DNA of 55,463 bases from a virus, in IMG/VR virus record IMGVR_UViG_3300037584_004704, positions 1 to 55,463 of that record, one strand, 5' to 3'. This document shows positions 1 to 8,586 of the stretch, one piece after another. Position 1 is the first letter of the stretch, and the number at the start of each line of letters is the position of its first letter. The position numbers and the translations under genes were made by a program. The notes under the pieces were generated by a model. It had not been told where the DNA came from, searched no databases, and was given only the letters and a program-made list of their open reading frames with translations.

Positions 1-302
1 TTTATACAGGATTTAAACCTGCTTGGCTTATGATTAAAAACATAGGTGCTAGTGGTACGGGATATCATTGGTATATTTGGGATAATAAAAGAGACACTAT
101 TAATGTTATGGATAATACTCTTCATGCAGACCAAAGTAATGCAGAAAACACTTTTGACCAAGATATAGATTTTGTATCAAATGGATTTAAACTTAGAGGA
201 AGTGGTGTTGGAATGAATCCAAATAGTCATGATGCTATCTACATGGCATTTGCAGAACATCCATTTGTAAGTAGTAAAGGAGTGCCAGTAACGGCAAGAT
301 AG
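1..302 (+). CDS. Tail fibre/receptor-binding protein, C-terminal fragment (DUF7483-like)
   Basis: The reading frame is already open at base 3 and ends at TAG 300-302, so only the last ~99 residues are present. The visible sequence (PAWLMIKN, then GTGYHWYIWDN, then VSNGFKLRGSG and IYMAFAEHPF) matches from memory the C-terminal domain (DUF7483 type) of marine phage tail proteins. It probably ends a fibre exposed on the tail. The next gene starts 1 base after the stop. The first internal ATG at 30 is not a true start, because conserved residues lie upstream of it. The missing N-terminus may resemble the protein cut at the right edge of the window, but this cannot be shown. Confidence 0.7.
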   Translation, partial: YTGFKPAWLMIKNIGASGTGYHWYIWDNKRDTINVMDNTLHADQSNAENTFDQDIDFVSNGFKLRGSGVGMNPNSHDAIYMAFAEHPFVSSKGVPVTAR

Positions 303-303
303 A

Positions 304-741
304 ATGTTTGGTATCGCTTCTTTTGCTGAATTTGCTTTTGCTGAGTCTACTCATCAACCAGTATCTTTAGAAGGTAATCAAGTATCTATATCACTAGGAG
401 ATATTACAGCTGCTAGAGCCGATGCTGATGTTAATACATCAACCAATATAGCAAACATTTCTATAGGTGATTTAAGCTTTGTAGGAACAGCTAACGTAAC
501 TCTTACAACTAATGCTCTTACAACAAGTCTCGGTAGTGCCACCCCTAAAGGTGCTTCAGATGTATCTGTAACTACAAATTTAGCGGGAACAGTTGCATCT
601 GGATCTGTCACAATTGTAGCTAAAGCCGTAATAGCAGCAACAACTAATCAATTAACATCTTCAGTAACAGGCCCAGGTGTTGTTACTTGGAATGATATTA
701 ACGTAAATGCAAGTCAAACGTGGACAAACGTGGAAACATAA
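304..741 (+). CDS. Tail-associated repeat protein (uncharacterised)
   Basis: 145 aa. It starts MFGIASFAEFAFAE, typical of a small marine-phage protein family placed next to tail fibres. The body is made of Ser/Thr/Val-rich beta repeats (an SISLGD or TTSLGS unit alternating with VT.TT strands), and it ends with a QTWTNV signature. This looks like a beta-structured virion protein. ATG 304 directly follows the upstream stop, so translational coupling is likely. No catalytic motif is visible and the function is unknown. Confidence 0.7.
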   Translation: MFGIASFAEFAFAESTHQPVSLEGNQVSISLGDITAARADADVNTSTNIANISIGDLSFVGTANVTLTTNALTTSLGSATPKGASDVSVTTNLAGTVASGSVTIVAKAVIAATTNQLTSSVTGPGVVTWNDINVNASQTWTNVET

Positions 742-759
742 TATAAATTTGGAGGCAAC

Positions 760-1467
760 ATGGCATCAACATTTTCTACATCACAAAAATTTGAATTAAT
801 CGCTACGGGTGAAAAAGCAGGTTTATGGGGAGCTACTACCAACACTAACCTACAATTGGTAGAAGAAGCTGTTGGTGGTTATTTATCTCTTAATGTTGCA
901 TCCTCCGATCAAACTTTAACAATCAGTAACGGTGCTTCGTCTAATGGACGAAACATGATAATAAAATTCACAGGTACTTTAGCAGCGAACAGAACTGTTA
1001 CTGTTCCTGACTCCATAGAAAAGATGTATTTGATAGAAGACGGTACAACAAGGAGTACAAGTGATTACACTTTAACTTTTAAGACAGCATCAGGTACAGG
1101 CGTAACAATGCCGGTTGCCTCAAAGATGGTTGTGTATTCTGATGGAACAAACATAGTTCAACTATCAGTAGAAAAAGGTTATCACTCTATAGATAGAAAC
1201 TACACAGCCGTCAATAATGATCAACTAATTATAGACACGAGCGCCGCGGCTAGACAAGTAACATTACCGGCATCTCCTAGTGTAGGTAATGAAGTTACCT
1301 TTATAGATGCTAAAGGATCTTTTGGTTCTAATAATTTAACGATTGCAAGAAATGGTTCAAACATATTAAGTTCAGCATCTAATTTAGTTGTATCAACAAA
1401 CGGAGAAGCTTTTACCTTAGTATTCTTAAACGCGACTCGTGGTTGGGCTTACAAAGATAAAGTTTAA
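760..1467 (+). CDS. Putative tail/baseplate structural protein
   Basis: 235 aa, preceded by a GGAGG ribosome site at ~751. The N-terminus (FELIATGEKAGLWGATTNTN) matches a family that recurs beside tail genes of marine podoviruses and cyanophages. The rest is repetitive beta-strand sequence with Ser/Thr/Asn-rich turns. No enzyme motif is seen. It lies between a fibre-type protein and the large nozzle-like protein, so a tail structural role is inferred from context. Confidence 0.65.
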   Translation: MASTFSTSQKFELIATGEKAGLWGATTNTNLQLVEEAVGGYLSLNVASSDQTLTISNGASSNGRNMIIKFTGTLAANRTVTVPDSIEKMYLIEDGTTRSTSDYTLTFKTASGTGVTMPVASKMVVYSDGTNIVQLSVEKGYHSIDRNYTAVNNDQLIIDTSAAARQVTLPASPSVGNEVTFIDAKGSFGSNNLTIARNGSNILSSASNLVVSTNGEAFTLVFLNATRGWAYKDKV

Positions 1468-1476
1468 GGAGAGTAA

Positions 1477-3642
1477 ATGGCTCTCATAACTTTAGATTTT
1501 CTACCAGGTATAGATAAACAAGATACCACCAAGGGAGCTGAACGTCGTTTCATTGACTCCAATAATGTAAGATTTAGATATGGACTACCTGAAAAGGTGG
1601 GAGGTTGGTCCTCTCTTTTACCTGATAAAATAGTTGGTGTTGTTAGAGCACAGCACCCTTTTACAGATTTAGATGGTAATAGATACGTGGCCCTTGGAAC
1701 GGATAAGTTTTTATTATTATACTTTGAAGGTCAACTATTTGATATTACACCTATAAAAAGTTCTTTGGCCTCTTCAACAATGGCCACAACAGATGAATCA
1801 GTTTCTGTTACAATTACCACAAGTTCTGCTCATGGAGCAAAAGCAGGTGATATAGTGCAATTAGATGGTGTCACTTTACCTAGTGGTACAGGTCTTAGTG
1901 CTTCTAATTTTGAAGATGTTAAGTTTCAAATAATCACAGCACCTAGTACAACAACTTTTACAATTACATCAACTGCTGCTGCTACAGCTACAGTTTCTAC
2001 AGGTGGTTCTATAACTTGTAAGTTTTATGAACCTGTTGGTCCAAGAGAACAAACCTATGGTTATGGATGGGGTGTTGGTAACTGGGGTGGTACAATTGAT
2101 TCTGCTGCAGCAACAACTGTAAACGAAGCTTTAGATGCATCAGAAACAACAATCACATTAACAAGTGCTGCATCTTTTCCTACCGCAGGCACAATTTTAG
2201 TAGACTCAGAACTTATTACATATACAGGTAAATCCACAAATGATTTAACAGGCTGTACAAGAGGAGCTCTTGGAAGCACAGCAGCAACACACAGTAATGG
2301 TGCTACCGCTACTAACGCATCAGATTTTGGTGGATGGGGTGTAGCTGTCAAAGCTGATCAAGTACAATTAGAACCAGGTCTATGGTCCTTAGATAATTTT
2401 GGTCAAGTATTAGTTGCAACAGTTGCAAATGGTAAAACTTTTACATGGAACGCTGGAGCGACAACACCTACAGCAAACAGAGCATCAACAAGCACTTCTA
2501 ACTTTTCTACTTCTAATAATCCAACAGCTTCTAGAGCTACTTTAATATCACCTACTACAAGACACTTAATTCACTTTGGAACCGAAACAACAATAGGTAC
2601 AACTAGTACACAGGATGATATGTTTATTAGGTTTGGTGATCAAGAAGACATCAATACTTTTATACCTTCGGCAGTTAATGCAGCAGGCACACAAAGATTA
2701 CAAGACGGAACTAAAATAGTTGGTGCTATCAAGGCAAAAGAAACAATTCTAATATGGACAGATACAGCTTTGTACACCATGAAGTTTATTGGTGCACCTT
2801 TTACTTTTGGTTTTGAACAAGTAGGTACAAACTGTGGTTTGATAGGTAAGAATGCGGCTGTTGAAATAGATGGTGTTGCTTACTGGATGAGTAATAATGG
2901 TTTCTTCTTATTTGATGGTACAGTTAAATCACTACCTTGTTCTGTTGAAGACTTTGTATACGACGATATTGATTTAACAAAAGGACAACAAATTACAGCA
3001 GGTGTTAATAATTTATTTACAGAGATTATTTGGTGGTATCCTACATCTGGTCAAAGTTTCAATAACAGATTAGTTGCTTATAATTATCTAGAATCTATGG
3101 GTTCACAAGTCCCAGGTGGTATTTGGTATACAAGCACAGAGGGCCGTACATCTTGGATGGATGCCAAGATATATCCTAAACCTTATGCAACTTCTTATAC
3201 TTCTACTGACACCGGAACTTTTCCAACAATACAAGGAGTTACAGGACTAGGAGCTACAATTTATTTTGAACATGAAGTGGGTAATAATCAAATCAATACT
3301 GACGGATCGAGCACCGCGATTAGTTCTTTTGTACAGTCTTATGACTTTGATTTAGAAGGTCAAGGAACGGAAGGTGATAGATTTTTATCTGTTCGTAGAT
3401 TTGTACCAGATTTTAAAGTTCTAGAAGGCACAGCTAAAGTAACGTTGGCCGTGAAACGTTTTCCATCACAAGAAGATTCTTCTACTGGTCTAAGTCCTTT
3501 CTCTATTACTTCATCAACAACTAAAAAAGATACAAGAGCTCGTGGTAGATATGTTAATATCAAAATAGAAAATGACGACATCGATCAAAGTTGGAGATTT
3601 GGTACTTTCAGTTTAGATGTACAAGCAGACGGAGGTAGATAG
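1477..3642 (+). CDS. Large tail protein, putative nozzle/tail tubular B-like
   Basis: 721 aa. It begins with a conserved block (FLPGIDKQDT, RRFIDSNNVRFRYGLPEKVGGW) that I recognise in large tail proteins of marine podoviruses. A long beta-rich body follows, including an inserted Ser/Thr/Ala-rich region at about residues 100-300. Size, composition and position before internal virion genes suggest the distal tail tube or DNA-stabilising component, comparable in role to T7 gp12 or P22 gp10. That assignment is inferred, as I see no diagnostic short motif. The stop overlaps the GTG of the next gene by one base. Confidence 0.6.
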   Translation: MALITLDFLPGIDKQDTTKGAERRFIDSNNVRFRYGLPEKVGGWSSLLPDKIVGVVRAQHPFTDLDGNRYVALGTDKFLLLYFEGQLFDITPIKSSLASSTMATTDESVSVTITTSSAHGAKAGDIVQLDGVTLPSGTGLSASNFEDVKFQIITAPSTTTFTITSTAAATATVSTGGSITCKFYEPVGPREQTYGYGWGVGNWGGTIDSAAATTVNEALDASETTITLTSAASFPTAGTILVDSELITYTGKSTNDLTGCTRGALGSTAATHSNGATATNASDFGGWGVAVKADQVQLEPGLWSLDNFGQVLVATVANGKTFTWNAGATTPTANRASTSTSNFSTSNNPTASRATLISPTTRHLIHFGTETTIGTTSTQDDMFIRFGDQEDINTFIPSAVNAAGTQRLQDGTKIVGAIKAKETILIWTDTALYTMKFIGAPFTFGFEQVGTNCGLIGKNAAVEIDGVAYWMSNNGFFLFDGTVKSLPCSVEDFVYDDIDLTKGQQITAGVNNLFTEIIWWYPTSGQSFNNRLVAYNYLESMGSQVPGGIWYTSTEGRTSWMDAKIYPKPYATSYTSTDTGTFPTIQGVTGLGATIYFEHEVGNNQINTDGSSTAISSFVQSYDFDLEGQGTEGDRFLSVRRFVPDFKVLEGTAKVTLAVKRFPSQEDSSTGLSPFSITSSTTKKDTRARGRYVNIKIENDDIDQSWRFGTFSLDVQADGGR

Positions 3643-3809
3643 TGGCAAAAATAAATGTAAAAATACCAGAACCAAAACAAGAATACGATACTTCTAATCA
3701 AAAACAAATAAATAGATCCATAACAACTATTATAGAACAATTAAATTCTACATTTTTAGATGAATTAAAACAGGAGCAAGAAAGATTTTCTTGGTTTATT
3801 AGTGGCTAA
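3642..3809 (+). CDS. Small hypothetical protein (55 aa)
   Basis: A GTG start shares its first G with the upstream TAG, and the gene ends overlapping the next start by 8 bp, so it is sandwiched in a coupled series. The sequence begins MAKINVKIPEPKQEYD, then has a helical stretch (QINRSITTIIEQLNSTFLDEL) and a hydrophobic end (RFSWFIS). Fills the whole gap between two virion genes, and the predicted peptide resembles short tail-operon proteins of marine phages. No known function. Confidence 0.6.
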   Translation: MAKINVKIPEPKQEYDTSNQKQINRSITTIIEQLNSTFLDELKQEQERFSWFISG

Positions 3810-4131
3810 TATATATAAAAACGCAAAGATAGATTTAACAACCACAGATAATACGGTTGTCTATACAACTCCTAGTGGATCAAGAGCTATTATAAAATCT
3901 ATTTTAGTTTCTGAAGATAGTAACAATGCAGATACTGTCACTTTAACAATTACAGATGCTTCTGATGCAGTGTTTAGTTTATTCAAAGACAAGGCTATAT
4001 CTGCCAAAGCAACAAACGAATTATTAACACAACCTTTAGTTCTTCTTGAAAGTGAAGTATTAAAGGCACAAGCTGCAACTGCTAATAGATTACATGTAGT
4101 TGTTTCAATATTAGAAATAAGTAGAGAGTAA
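3802..4131 (+). CDS. Small conserved structural protein
   Basis: 109 aa from GTG 3802, overlapping the previous gene by 8 bp. The pattern MANIYKNAKIDLTT, a middle of alternating beta strands and a conserved end (LHVVVSILEISRE) matches a widespread marine-phage family located among tail or decoration genes. A compact beta-sandwich is likely. A role on the virion surface or tail is inferred from neighbours only. Confidence 0.65.
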   Translation: MANIYKNAKIDLTTTDNTVVYTTPSGSRAIIKSILVSEDSNNADTVTLTITDASDAVFSLFKDKAISAKATNELLTQPLVLLESEVLKAQAATANRLHVVVSILEISRE

Positions 4132-4141
4132 GGAGGTAAAA

Positions 4142-4390
4142 ATGGTATCTTTTGTAGAAAAAGGCAAGGTTGACACAATAGTCAATGGCCAGGTTATTAA
4201 AGACGTTGAGATTGAAACTGAAATTACAGTAAAAAACCTTAAAACAAACGTTGAATATAAGTCTGATAAAGAAGCCGAAGATGATGTTAACAACCCAGAT
4301 ACTGACACCAAGCAAGAGGACATATCTAGAAGTGTCAATATAAAAGTGGCTAAACTGCCAGATGTTGTATCTAAATCTGAGGATGAATAG
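4142..4390 (+). CDS. Hypothetical acidic protein (82 aa)
   Basis: Preceded by AAGGAGGT at ~4131-4138, an ideal ribosome site. The N-terminal 50 residues are beta-like (VEKGKVDTIVNGQ, EIETEITVKNL). The C-terminal third is Asp/Glu/Lys-rich and probably disordered. The stop at 4390 is followed at once by the TTG of the acyltransferase-like gene, so the two are probably co-translated. No family recognised. Confidence 0.6.
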   Translation: MVSFVEKGKVDTIVNGQVIKDVEIETEITVKNLKTNVEYKSDKEAEDDVNNPDTDTKQEDISRSVNIKVAKLPDVVSKSEDE

Positions 4391-4861
4391 TTGATTTTTG
4401 AGGCAAAAAAAAGTAATGTATTTATGATAGATACTGGTAAATTATACGATATTACCGTAGCTTTCGGACTTTATAAGTCGTTTCCTCGCTATAAAGATCA
4501 CACGTTCGAGGACGTGCTAGAACACATCGCCCCGTCCGTAGATCTGAATCAATACAAGATTCACTATAAAGATGGATTACCTTTTGCTTTTACGAATTGG
4601 GCATTTTTAAACAAGGATGCAGAGAAAAGATTTATGACAACCGCAGAACTAAACCCTGAAGATTACAATAGTGGAAACATCCCTTGGCACATTGATACTG
4701 TTTGTTTAGGCAGTGTTAAAGATATTATGAAAGAGACTAAAGAATACTTTACTAATCTATTAGGTTATAATAAACCTGTAAAATGGCTTCGTGTAACAGA
4801 CGAAGGAGTTATCACAAGAGTTGTAACTAGATATACAAAGGAACATTATGGGATCAATTAA
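4391..4861 (+). CDS. HlyC-like toxin-activating lysine acyltransferase
   Basis: 156 aa, close to HlyC (170 aa). Aligning by eye with HlyC as I recall it: LPFAFTNWAFLNKDAEKRF matches the HlyC segment around YCSWANLS, EDYNSGNIPWHIDTV matches EDWTSGDRKWFIDWI, and WLRVTDEGVITRV matches the IRVDP...VGKV end. Asp102 corresponds to catalytic Asp92 of HlyC. The catalytic His is less clear: the HlyC His23 position appears to hold Arg/Tyr, with His37 a few residues later. HlyC enzymes are GNAT-like and transfer fatty acyl groups from acyl-ACP to toxin lysines. TTG 4391 follows the upstream stop and has TGAGGA ~8 bases before it; ATG 4424 is an alternative start. It overlaps the next, glycine-rich virion gene by 14 bp. 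Confidence 0.75.
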   Translation: MIFEAKKSNVFMIDTGKLYDITVAFGLYKSFPRYKDHTFEDVLEHIAPSVDLNQYKIHYKDGLPFAFTNWAFLNKDAEKRFMTTAELNPEDYNSGNIPWHIDTVCLGSVKDIMKETKEYFTNLLGYNKPVKWLRVTDEGVITRVVTRYTKEHYGIN

Positions 4862-6560
4862 AAAAGCATTAAAACCTGTCACAAGAGTTGTTGATAATAT
4901 TATTCCTAATGAAATCAAACCTGCCTTACCTTATCTCGCTGCAACGTTTGGTGCACCATATTTAGCTCCTGCATTTGGTAGTTTAGGTGGAACCGGAATA
5001 ATGGGAGCAGCTTTAAGAAAAGGATTAGCAGGAGCCGTGACTAATCTAGGAACACAAGTTGCTTTAGGAAAAAATGTTAATCCTGTATCGGCGGCTGTGT
5101 CTGGGTTATTCGCAGGTGCTGGCCCTGCTTTAGCAGGAAAAGGTAAATTTGCAGAGGGTTTAGGTAATCTTGTTTCTCCAGATAAAATAAGTGGACTAGG
5201 TCTTGGTGAAGCTGCAAAAGTAGCTAGTGTCCCAATAACAGCGGGCACCGCAGAAGCGGCTTACGATGCAGCGAAAGAAGCAGAAGATGCTTATGAAGAG
5301 TATTTAAAACAACAAGAAGCTGCAGGTAATGAAGATATTCAAACACGAGTAGATTTTATTAGTAGATATTTAGCAAATGCAGGATTTGACCAAGACTATA
5401 TTGATACAAGATTAAACGAATTAGGCTACGCGGCCAACGGTGGTTTGATGGGAACTCGTGTTGGTTATGAAAGTGGTGGTAGTTTATACGACAAGGCATC
5501 TGATATGAATCGTCTTGCCATGGAAATTAAATTAATTGATTTAGGTTATGGTGGTTTTGGGGGAAAAGACTTAGAAAAAATGAGTAATGAGCAAATTATG
5601 AAGTTATATAAAGAAGCCACAAGCAAAGCAAACGGCGGACGTATTGGTTACAGAATAGGTGGTGGTCCTGTAAAAAGTTTTATTGCCAAATTATTAGGCG
5701 CTGAGCCTAGCGAAGAAGTTTTAAACAAAATGTTTGAAGAACGTAAAAATGAAATATTTAATGAAATGTTTGATCCTGAAGCGGGAACCGGTGCTTATTC
5801 AATGCAACAAATGCAAGAGGCTAGTGATATGGCTACAAAACAAGCAATGCAAGAATTAGAAGAGTTTAAAATGCGTATTGGTATGGAGATGAAAAATCCA
5901 CCCGAAGGTTCTGTAGGAGATGATGTTATTGATCAAATCATGGAACCTCGAGAAGAGGGTCGTGTTAAAGAAGCAAAAGGTGGACGTATTGAATACGCAG
6001 AAGGGGGCACTGATTATTCTCCTACTATTCCTTTTGGTGGACGAACTAGTGAGTTTTTTTTAAACGCAAGCAAAGAAGAAAAAAATAAAAAAGATGCTAG
6101 ACCAGGATACGGCGAAGAAGAACGTTCTAAAACAGTAGGAGATATAATAGATCCTGATAGTATTTTAAGATTTCTTTTTCCTTTTGATAAATTTCCTAAA
6201 GGTAAAAAAGAGATGATGAAAGAATTAAATAAACTTTTAGATGAAGCAGAGCGTGAGAATGAAAGAGATCCAGAAAATACAGGCAGATACTACGATCCTG
6301 AAAGACCTGATCGTTTTTTTATGAAAGACGGTGGTATCATGAATTTGAAAATGGGTGGCATGCCCGCTGAAATGGATTTACGAAGTGGTGGCTTTGTACC
6401 TTTAGGTGCAAAAGAAAAAGCTGACGATGTCCCTGCAAGATTATCTAAGAATGAGTTTGTAATGACCGCTGATGCAGTAAGAGCTGCTGGTGGGGGAAGT
6501 GTTAACAAAGGGGCAAAAAAAATGTACGATTTAATGAATAAACTAGAGGCTAGAGTATAA
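4848..6560 (+). CDS. Putative internal virion/ejection protein with GGRIGY-type repeats
   Basis: 570 aa. Residues 25-130 are Gly/Ala-rich and hydrophobic, suited to membrane insertion. A helical acidic segment follows (about 138-160). A short motif recurs at residues 196-211, 261-273 and 376-387 (variants of ANGGRIGYRIGGG). The C-terminus has a conserved end (KADDVPARLSKNEFVMTADA, then AAGGGSVNKGAKKMYDLM) that I recall from many uncultured marine phage proteins. Its place between the acyltransferase and three other internal-type proteins suggests a DNA-ejection component. A single GYGGFGGKD stretch (233-241) faintly recalls RTX repeats, but one copy proves nothing. Confidence 0.6.
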   Translation: MGSIKKALKPVTRVVDNIIPNEIKPALPYLAATFGAPYLAPAFGSLGGTGIMGAALRKGLAGAVTNLGTQVALGKNVNPVSAAVSGLFAGAGPALAGKGKFAEGLGNLVSPDKISGLGLGEAAKVASVPITAGTAEAAYDAAKEAEDAYEEYLKQQEAAGNEDIQTRVDFISRYLANAGFDQDYIDTRLNELGYAANGGLMGTRVGYESGGSLYDKASDMNRLAMEIKLIDLGYGGFGGKDLEKMSNEQIMKLYKEATSKANGGRIGYRIGGGPVKSFIAKLLGAEPSEEVLNKMFEERKNEIFNEMFDPEAGTGAYSMQQMQEASDMATKQAMQELEEFKMRIGMEMKNPPEGSVGDDVIDQIMEPREEGRVKEAKGGRIEYAEGGTDYSPTIPFGGRTSEFFLNASKEEKNKKDARPGYGEEERSKTVGDIIDPDSILRFLFPFDKFPKGKKEMMKELNKLLDEAERENERDPENTGRYYDPERPDRFFMKDGGIMNLKMGGMPAEMDLRSGGFVPLGAKEKADDVPARLSKNEFVMTADAVRAAGGGSVNKGAKKMYDLMNKLEARV

Positions 6561-7420
6561 TGGCAGACGAACAAGTAACAAGAACGTTACCCGCGCCGTT
6601 TATAGAGGCGGCAGGCATAGCTTTAACAGACAAGCTGACTCCTTTATTAGGTCAACCACTTGACACCGCATCATTTGCTCAGACAGTAGCAGCACAAGAT
6701 CCTTTACAACAACAAGCAGTTCAAAAAGCTTCAGGACTTGGTTCTTTTGAACCTTTCTTAGCTCAAGCCGGTGCCGACGCCACAGCAGCTCAACAACTTA
6801 CAGGTCCACAAGCTTTTCAAGAATTTATGTCTCCCTATCAACAAGAAGTAATTGATACATCACTTGCAGCACTACAAAGAGAACGTGATATTGCAAGACA
6901 ACAAATAGGAACAGGAGCAGCACAATTAGGAGCTTTTGGTGGTGGTCGTCAAGGACTACAAGAAGGTGCATTTGATGCTGAAACAGCTTTAGGTAAAGCA
7001 CAGTTAGAAGCACAATTAAGGGCTCAAGGATTTCAACAAGCACAACAAGCAGCTCAACAAGCTTTTGCTAATCAACAAGCACTATCTACACAACAACAAG
7101 GATTAGCACAATTAGCTCCACAATTAGCGCAACAAGAGATTAGTGGATTACAACAATTAGGTACAGGTCAACAATTACAATCACAAGCAATTCTTGATGC
7201 TCAAGCAAATGCTGCGAGAGAAGCTGCATTTGAAGAACAGCAACGATTAGGTTTTGTTGGTCAGCAGTTAACAGGTATTATTGGTGGATACCCTGCACAA
7301 CAAACTTTCTCAACAACAACAACAGCACCTCCTAGTCCACTATCACAAATTTTAGGTGTAGGTGCTACAGCGGCAGGTATTGGTGGTCAATTATTTGGCG
7401 CAGGAGGGATCTTCGGTTAA
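6560..7420 (+). CDS. Putative internal virion protein, Gln/Ala-rich
   Basis: 286 aa. The ATG overlaps the previous stop by one base. From about residue 50 to 230 it is a long Gln/Ala-rich helical sequence (e.g. GFQQAQQAAQQAFANQQ), likely coiled coil. It is flanked by an ordered N-terminus (LPAPFIEAAGIALTDKL) and a hydrophobic glycine-rich C-terminus (ILGVGATAAGIGGQLFGAGG) that could insert in a membrane. Composition and context fit an ejection protein. The family is common in marine podoviruses, but the function is inferred. Confidence 0.6.
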   Translation: MADEQVTRTLPAPFIEAAGIALTDKLTPLLGQPLDTASFAQTVAAQDPLQQQAVQKASGLGSFEPFLAQAGADATAAQQLTGPQAFQEFMSPYQQEVIDTSLAALQRERDIARQQIGTGAAQLGAFGGGRQGLQEGAFDAETALGKAQLEAQLRAQGFQQAQQAAQQAFANQQALSTQQQGLAQLAPQLAQQEISGLQQLGTGQQLQSQAILDAQANAAREAAFEEQQRLGFVGQQLTGIIGGYPAQQTFSTTTTAPPSPLSQILGVGATAAGIGGQLFGAGGIFG

Positions 7421-8580
7421 TGAGTAGAACATTAAAAAGACCTATGTTTCGCGGTGGTGGTAAAGTTAATAGCGTAGGCACTGGTATTACATCGGGGCTC
7501 GTGGATCGTGAAAGACATGCAGAAAGTAATCCTGAAGGTGTTGGATACTCACAATCACCTTATTACAAATATTTAGTGAAACCAAGTCAGAGAATAACTC
7601 AAACCGCTTTATCCCCGTTTTCTAATGTTGGTGCTGATCTCGTCAATCTTACAAATAAGTTTCTTGGAGGAACTGGTGAAGTTTTAAAATACTACGATCC
7701 TATTTCTGGAACAATGCAAACAAGAGAAGATTTTTATACTCCAAGTAGTACAACACCTAGTATAGTTTCTGAGGCAGGTGCATCAGAGATGGACAGCACT
7801 ACAAAAACTGAAACTACAAAAAAAGATGACACATCAGAAACCACCAATCTAGCTAAACAAATGGAAAAAGGAGCAAAAAGACAATTTGATGACCCTAATG
7901 AAATAAAGCTAGACGATATAGATAGTTTTGAAGAAGAGGTGAAAAGAAAAGCAGACACCTATAAAAAATTATTAGGGGCTGACGACGCTGCAAAACAAAA
8001 TTTTTTCAAAGCCTTAACAGCAGGCGGACTAGAAGCTTTAACAGCAGGTGACACGGCAGAGGGAGTAAAACAATTTAGTGAAAAACTAGAGGGGGCAGAT
8101 GATTTAAGCAGAAAAGCAACCTCACTTGCAATAGAAGAAACAATTAAAAAAGATTTAATAAAGCAACCCGATAAAATTAGAGAGATAGAATTTTTAAAAA
8201 ATAGTGGAATACCACAGGAGAGAGCCCTAGCAATAGTTTACGGAGATGATAATAAGTTATTACCTGGTTATAGTTATGAAAGGGAAATAGCAGATTTAAG
8301 AAATGAATTTATAGATGATGGAAATACACATCAAAAACAATATCCTACTGGTTATGCTCAAGGAGAAATATTATTAAGAGAGGGAGTAAACTCAATCAAA
8401 TATATTTATAATGCGGACGCCATGTCATATCAAGCAAGTGAGGAACAAATTAAAAAAATGAAAGCAGGGGATATTTTATTCGATCCTGTTAATTTTGAAT
8501 ATTTTGCTGTTAGTCCGTCTGGAAGTAGAATAAACACTCCTAGTAAAGATAAAGCTCTCGCTCACGCAAAAGGAAACTAA
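7420..8580 (+). CDS. Putative internal virion protein (386 aa)
   Basis: ATG overlaps the previous TAA by one base. The N-terminus MSRTLKRPMFRGGGKV is the basic, glycine-containing start common to this class of marine-phage proteins. Residues ~105-190 are charged and low complexity (Thr/Lys/Asp/Glu), and the remainder is helical. No enzyme motif. Sits directly before the giant 1314-aa protein in the same coupled operon, so it is probably packaged in the virion. Confidence 0.55.
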   Translation: MSRTLKRPMFRGGGKVNSVGTGITSGLVDRERHAESNPEGVGYSQSPYYKYLVKPSQRITQTALSPFSNVGADLVNLTNKFLGGTGEVLKYYDPISGTMQTREDFYTPSSTTPSIVSEAGASEMDSTTKTETTKKDDTSETTNLAKQMEKGAKRQFDDPNEIKLDDIDSFEEEVKRKADTYKKLLGADDAAKQNFFKALTAGGLEALTAGDTAEGVKQFSEKLEGADDLSRKATSLAIEETIKKDLIKQPDKIREIEFLKNSGIPQERALAIVYGDDNKLLPGYSYEREIADLRNEFIDDGNTHQKQYPTGYAQGEILLREGVNSIKYIYNADAMSYQASEEQIKKMKAGDILFDPVNFEYFAVSPSGSRINTPSKDKALAHAKGN

Positions 8581-8586
8581 ACTCCT

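Noticed and set aside
5530-5560. RTX calcium-binding repeats in the 570-aa protein
   Set aside because: Only one GGxGxD-like stretch (GYGGFGGKD) occurs. RTX domains need several tandem nonapeptides.
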